A stretch of 64,000 nucleotides of DNA from Helichrysum umbraculigerum. Taxonomy: Eukaryota; Streptophyta; Magnoliopsida; Asterales; Asteraceae. The DNA is taken from contig CATIUR010000005.1 in NCBI GenBank assembly GCA_949592205.1, positions 32,610,179 through 32,674,178 of the forward strand, in the 5' to 3' direction. The notes beneath the pieces are model-generated. The model had not been told where the DNA came from. It searched no databases and was given only the letters and a program-made list of their open reading frames with translations. Both the position numbers and the translations under genes were made by a program. Positions 1-11,364 of this stretch are shown one piece after another (position 1 is the first letter of the stretch; each line of letters opens with the position of its first letter).

Positions 1-160
1 CGAAAACTGACAGGGCTCATGGCGAAGCGATGAGCTTTGACCGTTGGGCCGTTTTTGAGTGGACTTGTAAATTTCGTCTTGATCTGACACCGAAATTTCC
101 TTACGGAAATTCTACGTCAAACGTTACGTCGAACGTCGAAAAATTTTATTTTCACTTACT

Positions 161-412
161 AACGCGATCCGGGGAACAGGTTCAGGATCGCGTTCCCTAG
201 TTAAAATTGTTCTGTTACCAAATTAGTCATACCAACGCGATCCGGAGAACTGGGCGGGATCGCGTTCCCAAGAACGAAATCTGATAATCACGAAATACAC
301 ATGCAAACGCGATCCGAGAAAACTCGGCTGGGATCGCGTTCATTAAGCCAAAATATTCTGTAACCGAAATCAACATGCTAACGCGATCCAGATCCCATGC
401 CAGGATCGCGTT
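161..412. repeat. Palindrome cluster of A (4 copies)
   Basis: Four units at 161-194, 234-266, 306-340 and 380-412 each have arms AACGCGATCC and GGATCGCGTT around a 13-15 nt middle. The arms are invariant but the middles differ in every copy. Units are spaced about 70 bp apart in AT-rich leader sequence. Confidence 0.9.
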
Positions 413-1610
413 CCCAATGCATTTTTCAGACCTGAAATTTTAATGCAATTTTTCGAAATTCAAACGCACATATCTCCTAAACCGTAAAGAATTTGAGTCT
501 GAAATTTTGCAAGCAACTTCATATAATCAAAATGCAACTTTCCATTTTCACACTTTTTCAAAATCTACGTTTATCGAGAAAACGGACGTATAACTCATTT
601 TTGACCATTTTCGACCATTTTGGTTGACACGCCATATTCCAAATGGCTAAGTTTCTGGTTTCAACCCTTTGCCAACATACTTATACATATATTTGTGACG
701 TGTGGGCACTTTCATCACACTCATATACTTATTCTATCATATTTTAACTAGTCGACCCGTTTAAGGGTCCAAATGGGCATTCTTAACAAAACAACCACAT
801 TGATTACCCAAAACACTTTCAACACATAAACCGACTATATGTAGGACTTAAAGTCACTCTTACATTGGTTATAACCAATCCTCTACTCATTTTAACCGTT
901 TAACCATCAAGTGATCCATTTGGGCACTTTAACAACCCATTTGGGTTTCAACCCATATAACTACCATTTCATATCCCATTAAATTTACTATATGGAATCT
1001 TATCAACAAATCTATCATGTATCAAATAATTTCTTAGCAAGAATTCATACTCACACCTTGCATTTATCAAATCATAATCACTCAATGATTTATACTTTAT
1101 TTTCACATTGTAGACACACTTAAATCCAATTAATTCAACTATTACACTTTATACAACAAGGTGTCTACAAAATCCATTTCTAGTTCATTTTGAACTACTC
1201 ATGATGCTAAACATCTCAATTAACATTCCTAGCATCACATTAACAAGTAATAATCACCAAGGACTCACAACTGGGGATTCATATCAGTCTGACTCAATTT
1301 ACTTTACTATTCATCATACCATAGCAAAGTAAACACTTCAAGCTTATTTAAATTCAACAAGCTTATCGAAAAGTACCTGATACACTTTTGCCGACGAATA
1401 TCGAGGAATCAATGAGAATACCCTTAGGTTCCTCATGTTCCTCCGTCTCTGCAACCAAAACACAACTTCGAAACTTGTTATGGGTTAGTACATATTCAAT
1501 AACCACATTTTCATACAATCACTAATCCCACACCCACTGGAATGTTTGACTTGACATATCTTATAGAGTTGGGATTGAACATAACCAGTGTCCAATTCAC
1601 CCAAACTTAT

Positions 1611-1622
1611 GCTCTGATACCA
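1611..1622 (-). other. Primer binding site of A
   Basis: On the minus strand this reads TGGTATCAGAGC, complementary to the 3' end of plant initiator methionine tRNA, three bases after the LTR end. It fixes the orientation of A. Confidence 0.9.
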
Positions 1623-1878
1623 ACTTATAACACCCCTCATTTATAGCTATTTAAATATAGTAAATCGGAAGCGTAAGTCCAAATACATAGTCATAATTTA
1701 CTTCATTGTAACAACATATAAAATTCAACCTTTTCAAAACTATAATTTCTTCAACCGAGGTGTTATATAAAAACATGATGAAACATTATTTTATAAAAAT
1801 CAACTATCAGAGTAGAGCCTCGTAGTCAAACATTCCTTCTAGTCCAACTTCTTGCCCACCCAATATTAAAGCCAAAAC

Positions 1879-3362
1879 CTGCAAGAAGTGTTTATGTGGG
1901 GAATTAGCATAACGCTAAGTGAGCAGATAACTAGTCAACAACCTAACTTAGCTCAACAACCTTGTGTACAACACTTAACACTAAACAGGCAAGTACATAA
2001 TACAACTCATCAACCAATCAACAACACCATAATGAGGATCGGCGGCTCTGGGGATAACCATAAACCCGGGTGGCTCCCCAAGAACACTTATCCAACCTAT
2101 CCGTATGGCCCTACGGACGAGACCGATAGCTAGTGATTATCTTCAACTAACACAGGAGGTGTGTTAAACTTTTGATAACCAACTAGCCCAACCAACAGTT
2201 CAACAACTCGTTGCCTCATTAACAACTGATGCCCGAAGGCCAAATAATTCAAGTGATCACGTAATCAATAAGTCACATATTCAACTATTCAGCATATCAA
2301 CATAATCATCAATGCAACTGATAAAGTAATAATACGTTACTTGTTGTAACCAAACTTGTTACAACCAAGTTACGCTGAGGATTAGAGATCCACTCACCGA
2401 ATACCTCAGGCATCCACTCAGTATTCTAATATCACTGAGTCTTCTGCACATCTGAGAATACAGTAGAATGATACAAGTTAGTCACTTATCTCAAGATTTA
2501 TACAACATTATTCCAATATTAACAACATAACTCAAACTCACTTAACAAGTTATAATCATAACATCACTCTTAATCTACTTCAATTATTACTAATCAACAT
2601 GGTTAAACCATCACCAAGGTTATTAACCTCAAATATCACTAATTTATCAAAACTACAATTCTAATGAATACTTAACAATTAAATTCACACAATCATCTTT
2701 AATCATCAATTATGTGTTCTTAGCTATAACCAATGCTAATTTGATCATATAATCCATGATCATCATCAAATTCATCATTAACCTCAAGAACACATAATCA
2801 TTTTCTTCAATCAATTGTTAGGCTTAGATTATAATCATGTATTAAACATCAATCAACAAGCCTCACATAACCACAAACTTTACTTCATGAATAATTAACT
2901 AAACCCAAACTTTTCTTATGATCATGCACCATTTCTTTTATTTCTAGATTAGGGTTTAGTCACAAATCATGAATTAAGCATCAATTAACAATTATATCAT
3001 CATTACCTTAAGCTTAAGACTTAATTCTTGATTATCCAATTCTTTTCATAGTCTTGCTTCATAAGAACTTATCAAGTTCTTAGTTTCTAAGTTAGAGCTT
3101 AGCTATTAATCATGATTTAAGCATCTACTAGTCATTATATCATGAACACAAGCTTAATTTCATGAAAATCAATTAAACCCACAACTTTTATCATGATCAT
3201 AATTTAATTACACCATCTCTAGCATAGGATTTCAATTATAATCATGAACTAACATCAACTAAACAATTTCAACCCTTTAATTCGGATCTTAACACATCAA
3301 TTTGTTAAAAATCCCAAAACCCCAAATTCTAGGTTTACATAACTCAAGAAATTGAGACTTAC
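1879..3362 (-). other. Putative LTR intron, element A
   Basis: The minus strand has a donor GGTAAGT (GTAAGT at 3362 to 3357) about 450 bp from the LTR start and an acceptor CTTCTTGCAG ending at 1879. It matches the donor/acceptor layout of the other LTRs here. Splicing is inferred from consensus sites only. Confidence 0.4.
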
Positions 3363-3591
3363 CACATGATTAGATGAATTAGAGGGAGATAATCTATGTT
3401 TTTGAAGCTTTAATTCGAACTTGGCCTCTTCAATTTGATGGAAGAAATGAATTTAGAAAGAAATCTAGGGTTTCATGATTTTTTGTAAGTACGTATGTGT
3501 ATATGTATGTCGATATATGATAAAAATAACAACCGACTTAAAACTGTGTAGTTATCATACAATTGTTTAAATTTCATTCCCCGTACTTATC

Positions 3592-3649
3592 ATTGTCTGG
3601 AACTTAAAAACCATTTGCGGGGAAACACTATTTTATTTTACCGTCAACT
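3592..3649 (-). promoter_or_regulatory. Conserved LTR promoter block, element A
   Basis: Minus-strand block starting GTTGACGGTAAAATAAAA and ending GTTCCAGACAAT, shared almost base for base with B and recognisably with H and I. It lies about 165-220 bp from the LTR start, where U3 promoter elements are expected. Confidence 0.45.
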
Positions 3650-3813
3650 GAATTAAATTAAAACAGTTAACAATTTACTAGTCACAATAAATTATTCGAC
3701 TATTATCACTATTTATTTCAAATAATACAACACACCTATTTTCTGACACACTTAATAATAATTCACAGTCAGAAAATATTAAATACTACTAGACCCGAGG
3801 ACTGGGTGTTACA

Positions 3814-4807
3814 TATAACTTCATTCTTATTTGACATGATTAAGATGAACGATCAGTGTTGTTTACAACTAGTTTTACGTAGGAGTATCCACACATAGTT
3901 TCCTAATACATTTCTATATGCGGGTTCCTAGGTTATAGTCTAGGCCAATCCACCTAATTCTTTATAACCAATGGATCTGATTCCAATCTATCACACCCCG
4001 TCTAAAGCAAAAACAACGAGGTGCGACGAATGACTAGATCACAACACATCAATATATAGAATTTGCTAAATGAAAACAAACTAGGTGTTGTGACATCACT
4101 CGACACAAAGGTGACTTGTGCCGTGGACAAACACATCCACATTGGATAAAGTCATACAATAAATAAGTGTTTACATTATTTGAAATGAGTCAAGGCAAAA
4201 CAAGCCTCTCCATAAATAGTATCTCAAGCAAGTCACTCAATGCAACCTAGCGGTCCACTAAGTCCTCTAGCCTCATCTCTTGTTGTGTTAATATAACATG
4301 AAAAGAAATGTTTGAAAATATCAACACGATGGTTGGTGAGCTTCGCAGGTTTAATATGACACACGTAAAATTAGTTTGCTGTGCAAATAAGTAAGTAGAT
4401 ATGACATATGATATGAAAAATGCACATAAATGAAGTTATCGGTCCTTGATTAGCCTTTCGATTTGAGCATCACAGCGCTGATGGATCATATTCACTCACA
4501 AGAGCGGGACCGTCGTCCAATAGTACTATCAATATTTCACCTAAGTTTGAGGTTTGTTGTCTTGATCCCGAAGACACAAGACTCAACCGACAAAATCCGT
4601 CAAATAAGTAATAAGTCCGCAAAAAATAAGTCCATCACATAAATAAGAATGTCACATAGTTCAATCATAATGTCCAAAAGAATATCAGATAAGTTTCACA
4701 GCATAAGAAATAGTTTAAAATTAGTTTGAGCATTCTTTTCCCCCAAAGGAAAATAAGTAAAGAAAATGGGACCACGAAACTCACCTTGAAAAGTAAAGCA
4801 AGCAATG
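3814..4807 (-). mobile_element. Element D, first visible part: leader and LTR 3' end
   Basis: On the minus strand, 4807 down to 3989 is the downstream part of an LTR of the same family as C: the ends read GCTTTAGACGGGGTGTGA in both, and 4690-4790 is a diverged copy of C positions 6390-6490. It is followed by a decayed primer site (TTGGAATCAGATCC on the minus strand, about 3974-3987) and by leader matching C at 7225-7310. A interrupts the leader at 3813 and C interrupts the LTR at 4807. Confidence 0.8.
4803..4807. repeat. Target site duplication of C, left copy
   Basis: CAATG, identical to 15410-15414. Confidence 0.9.
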
Positions 4808-5021
4808 TATGACATCCGTCACTAAATGCTTCATTTTTAGGTTCGTTTTCAAACCTCATTTCGTATTCGTGGTCAAACATTTCGTAATCTAAACTATATG
4901 GGAAACTTAATTTTCGTATAGTATTCGAATGATTCAATTAATTCACAATAAAAGACTTGTTAATTATTAATCAAAGTCAAAGGGGCATTTATTGCGAAAG
5001 TTAGGGTTTCTGAAATTCTGA

Positions 5022-5106
5022 TAATCGCGACGCGATTACCATGCAGTTGCGATGCGATTTACTTGTTTAATCGCGACGCGATTTACCAATATTCACGACG
5101 CGATCC
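5022..5106. repeat. Palindrome cluster of C, 5' LTR
   Basis: Copies of AATCGCG-A-CGCGATT at 5023-5037 and 5069-5083, with variants TTGCGATGCGAT (about 5047) and ACGACGCGAT (about 5094). They can also be read as 6 nt arms around GAC. The cluster ends about 20 bp before the TATA box. Confidence 0.85.
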
Positions 5107-5124
5107 TACGTCGGCCAGACCTGG

Positions 5125-5131
5125 TATATAA
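5125..5131 (+). promoter_or_regulatory. TATA box of C 5' LTR
   Basis: TATATAA in the context GGTATATAAACG, downstream of the palindrome cluster and upstream of the putative splice donor at 5295. This is the expected place for the LTR transcription start. Confidence 0.6.
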
Positions 5132-5294
5132 ACGTATTATTAAACCCTAACTCGTATTATTTCAAACCACAGCCATTTTGGGACAAACTCAGGCGACTTG
5201 TTCTTCACATTTTTGATTTCCAAAGTCTAGGGACTCAACCACTTGGTATCTAATCCGTTTTGTCGATCAAGAACTCGTATAAACGTGTGTATCG

Positions 5295-6879
5295 GTAAGA
5301 ATCATGATCTATCCTTCGTTTTTCCTTGTAATATCGATGCATGACGAATAAATCCTCATGCTAGGATGTTTATCTACAGATTTTAAAGGATTCTATCATG
5401 CAGATTCTTGATTGTTGGTATAAAACTCCTTTCGACTCATTTAAATTCGTGTATTCGATTATTCGTTTATTGCCGGTTATTTTCGGTTCGTTTCCATTGT
5501 GTTCCGGGTAATAAAAAAATTGTTACGATAATGATAAGATCCGTATACAGGTTGATAAAATTGAGGATTTTGATTATATTGCGGTTTGGATTAATTATAC
5601 TAGCAATTAGGGTTGGTTTATTGAAAACCCTAATCTGTCCGGATTTATGTTTCAGATTGAAAGGCTCGTAACTTGGTCATATCACGATGGTTTTTGTTGA
5701 AAAAGGAGTCTAAACATAATTACTTTGAGTCTTCTTTCAAATGGCGTCAGTTTTACGATTAAAAGTGTAGTATAAGTTGTTCAAAACAATTTTACAAGTT
5801 TGTGTGTCATTTATGAGTTTCTCGGTTTCAGATTTCGGCTAAGTTGTAGATTTTTGAAACGTGCCTTAAACTAAGATTTAGGTCTTGAAATTTTTACTGG
5901 AGTGTCTTTAAAGTGTTAAGTATTTTATGTAAAAATATGATAATCATTTGAAACTTCTAAGTATTTTAAGTAAATTAAAACTTTTGTGAAGTCAGAAAGA
6001 GTCAACGGTTTAGAGCAGTTCACTTTGATGAATTTTTAAAAATAGAAAATCAATGTAAATGAATCTGGGAAAATTACTGAGTCTTCTAAACACATTAAAG
6101 TGTCGTTGTTAAATAATTATAGAGTCAAATGATTTCAGTAAGTATTATTTAAAATTTTGTAAAGTGGAACCAAACTTCCGGTCAGAATCTGAGTTTTTCA
6201 TTTATGATTAGTCCTTGTAATAATACACTAGTAGAATTGTGAGGAAACATATTAGAAGTGTTTGGGGTGTGGAATACAATGGAATGACCTAGTTATGCCT
6301 AGGTTATGACCCATACGCATTATGACATTGTAGATTGGCGAGCTGATTAGTGGTTATACTTAAGGGACGATACTTACATCATTTCTTGAGGTGAGTTTTG
6401 CGGCCCCATTTTCTTTACTTATGTTTCCGTTTGGGGAAAAGAATGCTCAAACTGATTTCAAACTGTTTTTTTATGCTGTGTAAACTATCTGCTTTCCGAT
6501 TTGGACATTATGATTGAATAAGTGACATTCTGATTGTTGTGGACTGATTGCTGATTGTTGTGGACTGATTTTTGATTGTTCGGATGAGTCTTGTGTCTTC
6601 GGGACCCTGACAACACTCCATATTTCTTACTAATACGGATATGATTATTGATAGTACTATCGGACGACGGTCCCACTCTTGTGATAGATACATTATCCTT
6701 GAGTGAATATTATCCAGGAACGGAACGGATTGCTTATGGTGGATGAGTTGGTTATCTTATGTGCTTATTTCATATCATATGTCATACTTACTGATTAACA
6801 CATCAACTGTATTCTTTGTGTATGTGTCTTACTAAACCTACCAACATACGTGTTGACGATTTCGAGCATAACTTTTCAG
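5295..6879 (+). other. Putative LTR intron, element C
   Basis: Donor ATCG|GTAAGA at 5295 and acceptor ACTTTTCAG ending at 6879, both inside the 5' LTR. Equivalent sites occur in the 3' LTR. The layout (donor a few hundred bp in, acceptor a few hundred bp before the LTR end) matches the other LTRs in the window. Confidence 0.4.
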
Positions 6880-7210
6880 GTAATTCTAGTGGACTGAAGA
6901 TAGAGGACAAGAAAGCTTAGTGGACCTCTAGGTTGCATTTAAGCTAAATTTTGGGACTATTGCTTGATGTGGAACTTATGCATTTCGATAATTTGGAAAA
7001 GGCGTGTTTTGCCTTAACATTTGATTATGGATTATGGTTTGGTTATCTTTTTCATTGTTGATATGTACATGTAGCGTGAGCTCCTATTCATGTTACTTGT
7101 ATCATAACACATTGGATATTTATTTTCATATAGACATCTTTATAATAATGTGTTGTGATACTCTCATGGTTATTTCCCGTTGTTTCCGCTTTAGACGGGG
7201 TGTGACGGAT

Positions 7211-7222
7211 TGGTATCAGAGC
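7211..7222 (+). other. Primer binding site of C
   Basis: TGGTATCAGAGC, three bases after the LTR end, complementary to initiator methionine tRNA. Confidence 0.92.
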
Positions 7223-7359
7223 CATTGTTTATAGAGATTTAGGTGGATTGACCTAGACTATAAATAAGGAACCCTCATATAGAATATGAATTAGGAAACT
7301 ACGTGTGCATATTTCAACGTGTTTCGATTCTCTTCTAACTCTTATTGCATAACACAACC

Positions 7360-7802
7360 ATGTCAAATAGTAAGAAAATCATCTATATCTCTTCTGATGA
7401 AAATACCGAGCGCATTCCTAAGAAAGCTAATAATCCGACTCGTTCTGGACCATCAAGAGTACCTAGTGAAAGGAAGAAGTGTTTAAAGTGGATTCAGCAG
7501 TATATCAAGTATTGGAAGATGGGGGGAAGCCTCAGAAGATAAGATTATTAGTGGAACCTTTGCCTGAAGAAGAGAAAGAGTCCAAAGGGAAACTGGTAGA
7601 GGAAGAAGAAGAAGAAGAAGAACCCCTTGAGGAACATGAGGAAAGAAAGCTTGAGGATGCGTTGTGGGCAAGAGACCCGAAACCCACGACCTCGGGGGAT
7701 AGTGTTTGTAGTCGAGTCGGTCCTGAGCCAGAAGTTGCATCTCCTTTTCCTCGTATACATAGGGATGAACCGTTCCAAGCCAACTGTACTTGGAGCCCGT
7801 GA
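7360..7802 (+). pseudogene. Acidic frame between primer site and gag of C, frameshifted
   Basis: The first part (ATG at 7360, or 7345 in frame; open to 7542) encodes a basic Ser/Lys-rich start (MSNSKKIIYISSDENTE). The reading continues in another frame from about 7479 to 7802 with a proline/glutamate-rich segment including a run of eight glutamates (about 7600-7620). The join near 7479 needs a single-base shift. I do not recognise the protein. It lies upstream of gag, is unrelated in composition, and could be an extra ORF of this family or diverged leader. Frames at 7483-7857 in other phases are shadows of the GAA-rich tract. Confidence 0.4.
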
Positions 7803-8332
7803 TTGTCCTTGGGACGTGCCATATTTATTATCATACTTTCGTATTTCGTCATCGTGACTTTATTTTGGTTTGGGTTATGACAACTGTTACATTTGGAAAA
7901 TTTTGGAATTATTTGAAATGAACTTCTTCCTTACTTCATAATTGTGACTTATTTGACATGTGTTGTGCATATTCATTGTTCTATTGTTAATCTTTGCCCT
8001 TTGTACAAGTATATTGTGTTACGAGAACTTGGAGGATAGCTATGTGGGTGAACGAACACTTTTACGATTATGGCGGCCGACGTAATTGAAGAAGGTGTTC
8101 CGACATATGCATATCTATCTAATGGTGTTTGAGTATACAGTATGCTACCTGTAAAGGAGTATAAAGGATGAGTTGGGAGTCAAATGTTTTCTTATGTCCT
8201 TTCTTATGGTGAAGCCTTGTTCTTACATACATGAAAGGCTTTACTATTCGATATGTGAATTCGTGCGTGCATAAATTCTATCTTTATCCTTCAATTGTGC
8301 TAAATCGTGATATGTTTCCCATTGTAGTGATC

Positions 8333-9240
8333 ATGCCACCTAGACGTTCTGCGCGTGTTGCAAGTAGGGGTGGTGGTGCTAGAGGTGGAGGCCGAACAGG
8401 CGGCCGTAATGGTAGGGGTGGTGGCCGTACCGGAGGCCGTACAGGTGGAGGTGACGAAGGTACTGGGGGTGAGGCACCCAATGTTGCCGCGATGTTTGCG
8501 GAACAGCTACAAGCATTATTGCCTAATATAGTTGCACATGTTACTCAGGGAGTGTTGCAGGGTACAGGTGGAGGAGGTGGTGAAGAAGAAGAGGAAAATC
8601 TTAATGGGGAACCTAATGGTGATGATGGAGCTGGTAATGGAGCGGCTGCTAGAGGATGTACTTATAAAGAGTTCAAGGCATGCAAACCACGAGATTTCGA
8701 TGGCAAAGGGGGAGCGATTGCTTGCTCTAGGTGGATAGAGAAGATGGAGTCGGTTTTGGATATTAGTAATTGCGCCGAAGAGCATATGGTCAGATATGTA
8801 TCTACTGAGTTGTCGGGTAAAGCATTGACCTGGTGGAATATGCAGGTTCAGGCCAGGGGTAGGCCTGCTGCTATGGGTATGACATGGGAAGAGTTTAAGG
8901 CACTGTTAGTGGAGGAGTACTGTTCTACAAATGAAATGGACAAGTTAGAGAAAGAGTTTTTAGAGCATAAGATGGTGGGGGCTAATCATGCTGCATACAC
9001 TGATCGTTTCCATGAATTAGCCAAGTTGATTCCTAGTATGGTGACACCTGAGTCGAGAAGGATTAAAAAGTATTTAAGGGGATTGGTGCCAGAAATTAAG
9101 GGGATGGTGGAGGTGACGGAACCAGCCACTATTCAGAGTGCGATCTTGAAAGCTGGGGCTCTTACTGAAGAGATGGTGAGAAATGGTACATTAAAAAGGG
9201 GAAACGAGAAGGGTAAAGAGGTCGTTGAATCTAGCAAGAC
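8333..9240 (+). pseudogene. gag: C gag, N-terminal and capsid part
   Basis: Encodes the structural Gag protein that assembles virus-like particles around the element RNA. I chose the ATG at 8333 because it begins MPPRRSARVA, a typical start for Tekay-type Gag; the frame is open back to 8231 but that part lacks family resemblance. After a Gly/Arg-rich stretch (about residues 10-50) and an acidic linker comes the Retrotrans_gag capsid domain (about 8660-9190) with motifs such as ARDFDGKGG-like CKPRDFDGKG, ALTWWN and the YLRGLVPEI region. A single-base shift between about 9228 and 9240 moves the continuing coding sequence into the next frame, so residues after that in this frame are nonsense. 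Confidence 0.85.
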
Positions 9241-10758
9241 TCGGTTAGTGAATTGGGTAATAAAAGGGTTAAAGTGGGCAAGGGTTTTGTGGACGCCAAC
9301 ACTGAAAGGAGGGGTTATACTGGTCCTCTTCCATACTGTGAGAAATGTAATTACCATCATGCCGTTACTGCTTCATGTCGATTCTGTACAAAATGTAATC
9401 GAGTGGGTCACTATCCTGGTGAGTGTCGAGTTCCGGTGCGTTCTTTGGTACCGGTTAATGCTGTGAGGGGTTCTAATGGGTGTTTTGAATGTGGGGCTTT
9501 GGATCAATATGTCAATGTTTGCCCTAGGTTGGCTAGGACGGTGAGAGCTGTGGGAAATAATAATAATACTCGGGGTCTGACTATGGGTGGTAATCAGAAT
9601 CGGGGTCGTACTACAAACACTGCTCCTGGAAGATCATTTGTTATGAATGCTAGCGAGGCACGCCAGGCACCTAACGTTGTGACCGGTACGTTTTTATTAA
9701 ACGATCATTTTGCTACCGTTTTATTTGATAGTGGTGCCGATTTTTGCTTTGTATCAACGGATTTTGTGCCTATACTTGATATTATGCCTCGTAAATTGGA
9801 CATCGTGTATGAAATTGAAATTGCAGATGGGAAGCGGGTAGACTTGGATGAGGTCATTAAAAATTGCACACTTGTATTGGAGGACCATACTTTCAGTATT
9901 GACTTAATACCTTTTGGGATCGGTAGTTTTGGTGTTATCGTAGGTATGGATTGGATGTCGAAATATCGGGCCGAAATTGTGTGTTTCGAAAAGGTGGTCC
10001 GTATACCTATGCCAGATGGCAGTATGTTGGAAGTCGCTGGGGAACAACCGGAGACTAAATGTGTTAAGCTTATGAGTATAAATTCCGAGGAATCAAAACT
10101 TGAAAATGTCCTTATTGTTCGTGATTTTCCTAATGTTTTCCCGGATGATTTGCCGGGACTACCTCCTCTTCGATCTGTTGAGTTTCGCATTGATCTAATT
10201 CCTGGAGCGACCCTAGTTGCTAAAGCTCCATATCGTTTAGCTCCTTCTGAAATGCAAGAGTTGTCCACTCAACTACAGGAGCTCCAAGACAAGGGTTTTA
10301 TTCGCCCTAGTCACTCTCCTTGGGGAGCACCTGTTCTGTTCGTTAAAAAGAAAGATGGTTCATTTCGCATGTGTATTGATTATCGTGAACTTAACAAACT
10401 TACGGTCAAGAATCGTTATCCTCTTCCAAGGATAGATGATTTATTTGATCAACTTCAGGGTGCTCAGTGGTTTTCAAAGATTGATCTTCGTTCTGGTTAT
10501 CATCAGTTGAGGGTACATGAGTCGGATATACCAAAGACTGCATTCAGGACTCGTTATGGGCACTTCGAATTTCTCGTTATGCCCTTTGGTCTTACTAATG
10601 CTCCTGCGGTATTCATGGATCTAATGAATCGTGTTTGTAAGCCGTATCTTGATAAATTCGTTATCGTTTTCATTGATGACATCTTGATCTATTCGAAATC
10701 TAAGGAGGAACACAAACTACATCTGACGCTTATTCTTGAAACTTTCTTGAAAGAATAG
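9235..10758 (+). pseudogene. pol: C nucleocapsid, protease and reverse transcriptase (first part)
   Basis: Counting from 9253, a zinc knuckle CTKCNRVGHYPGEC lies at residues 45-58. A second one at 77-90 has Gln instead of the zinc-binding His. The aspartic protease active site DSGAD starts at residue 159, and VGMDWM follows. The reverse transcriptase begins near 10170 with IDLIPGA and continues through GFIRPSHSPWGAPVLFV, RMCIDYRELNKLT and the catalytic VFIDD (residues 472-476, near 10670). The frame ends at a TAG (10756-10758) where relatives continue without a break; coding similarity resumes directly after it, so this is a point nonsense mutation, not a natural terminus. Confidence 0.92.
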
Positions 10759-11364
10759 CTCTATGCAAAGTTTTCGAAATGTGAGTTCTGGTTGCGTGAG
10801 GTTCATTTTCTTGGTCACGTGGTAAACGAGGCGGGTATTCATGTGGACCCAAGTAAGATTGAGGCGGTGAAAGCCTGGAGGACTCCACAAACTCCTTCTG
10901 AATTTCGTCAGTTCTTGGGTTTGGCTGGATACTATCGGCGTTTTATTGATAATTTTTCTAGGATTGCTCAACCGCTTACACTGTTGACGCAAAAGGAAAG
11001 GATATTTGTCTGGAGTGAGAAACAGGAGGAAGCATTTCAAACTCTAAAGAATGCGTTGTGTGAGGCACCGATTTTGGCATTACCTGATGGCTCGGATGAT
11101 TTTGTGATTTATTGTGACGCGTCTAACCAAGGGTTAGGGTGTGTTCTGATGCAGCGAGGGAAGGTGATAGCTTATGCATCAAGGCAACTCAAGGTGCATG
11201 AGAAAAACTACACCACTCATGATTTGGAATTGGGTGCGGTGGTTTTTGCACTCAAGTGTTGGAGACATTATCTGTATGGAGCGAAAAGTGTGATTTATAC
11301 TGATCATAAGAGTTTGCAGCACATCTTTGATCAGAAGGAATTGAATATGAGGCAAAGGAGGTAG
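10759..11364 (+). pseudogene. pol: C reverse transcriptase end and RNase H
   Basis: Same frame as the preceding block, so only the stop separates them. Contains the RT thumb/connection (FSKCEFWL, VHFLGHVVN, FLGLAGYYRRFI) and an RNase H domain that begins FVIYCDASNQGLGCVL, with ELGAVVFALKCWRHYL and YTDHKSLQHIF. The acidic residues of a retroelement RNase H are all visible. It removes the RNA template during reverse transcription. A TAG at 11362-11364 interrupts it where tryptophan is usual in relatives. Confidence 0.92.

Larger units (their letters stand above)
1..3813 (-). mobile_element. Element A: LTR retrotransposon (gypsy, Tekay-like), 5' part only
   Basis: Reading on the minus strand, an LTR beginning TGTAACACCC at 3813 and ending TGTTATA at 1626 is followed by a primer binding site and then about 1.6 kb of leader that runs off the left edge of the window. 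No gag or pol frame is present in the visible internal part. The leader is collinear with the internal region of element B (about 28427-30220), so A and B belong to related non-autonomous families. A is inserted in the leader of element D. The flanking bases 3814-3818 (TATAA) are the visible copy of its expected 5 bp target duplication; the other copy lies outside the window. Confidence 0.85.
1626..3813 (-). repeat. 5' LTR of element A (2188 bp)
   Basis: Bounded by TGTAACACCC on the upstream side and TGTTATA next to the primer binding site, the usual ends of this LTR group. The small frame at 1888-2133 lies inside the LTR and shows no recognisable domain, so I do not treat it as a gene. Confidence 0.85.
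4808..7207 (+). repeat. 5' LTR of C (2400 bp)
   Basis: Starts TATGACATCC, where the 3' LTR has TGTGACATAC, so the canonical terminal TG is mutated to TA. Ends GGGGTGTGACG directly before the primer site. The minus-strand frame 4665-4937 crosses the D/C junction and is not a gene. Confidence 0.9.

Noticed and set aside
161..412. Regularly spaced repeats resembling a CRISPR array
   Set aside because: Repeats are inverted arms with short loops, in an LTR leader of a plant genome, and no cas genes exist here.
4665..4937. 90-codon minus-strand frame, repeated in part at 12930-13121
   Set aside because: It lies in LTR sequence of C and crosses the D/C or polypurine/LTR junctions; no domain.
7483..7857. 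Serine- and leucine-rich minus-strand frames
   Set aside because: They are shadows of the GAA-rich acidic tract on the plus strand.
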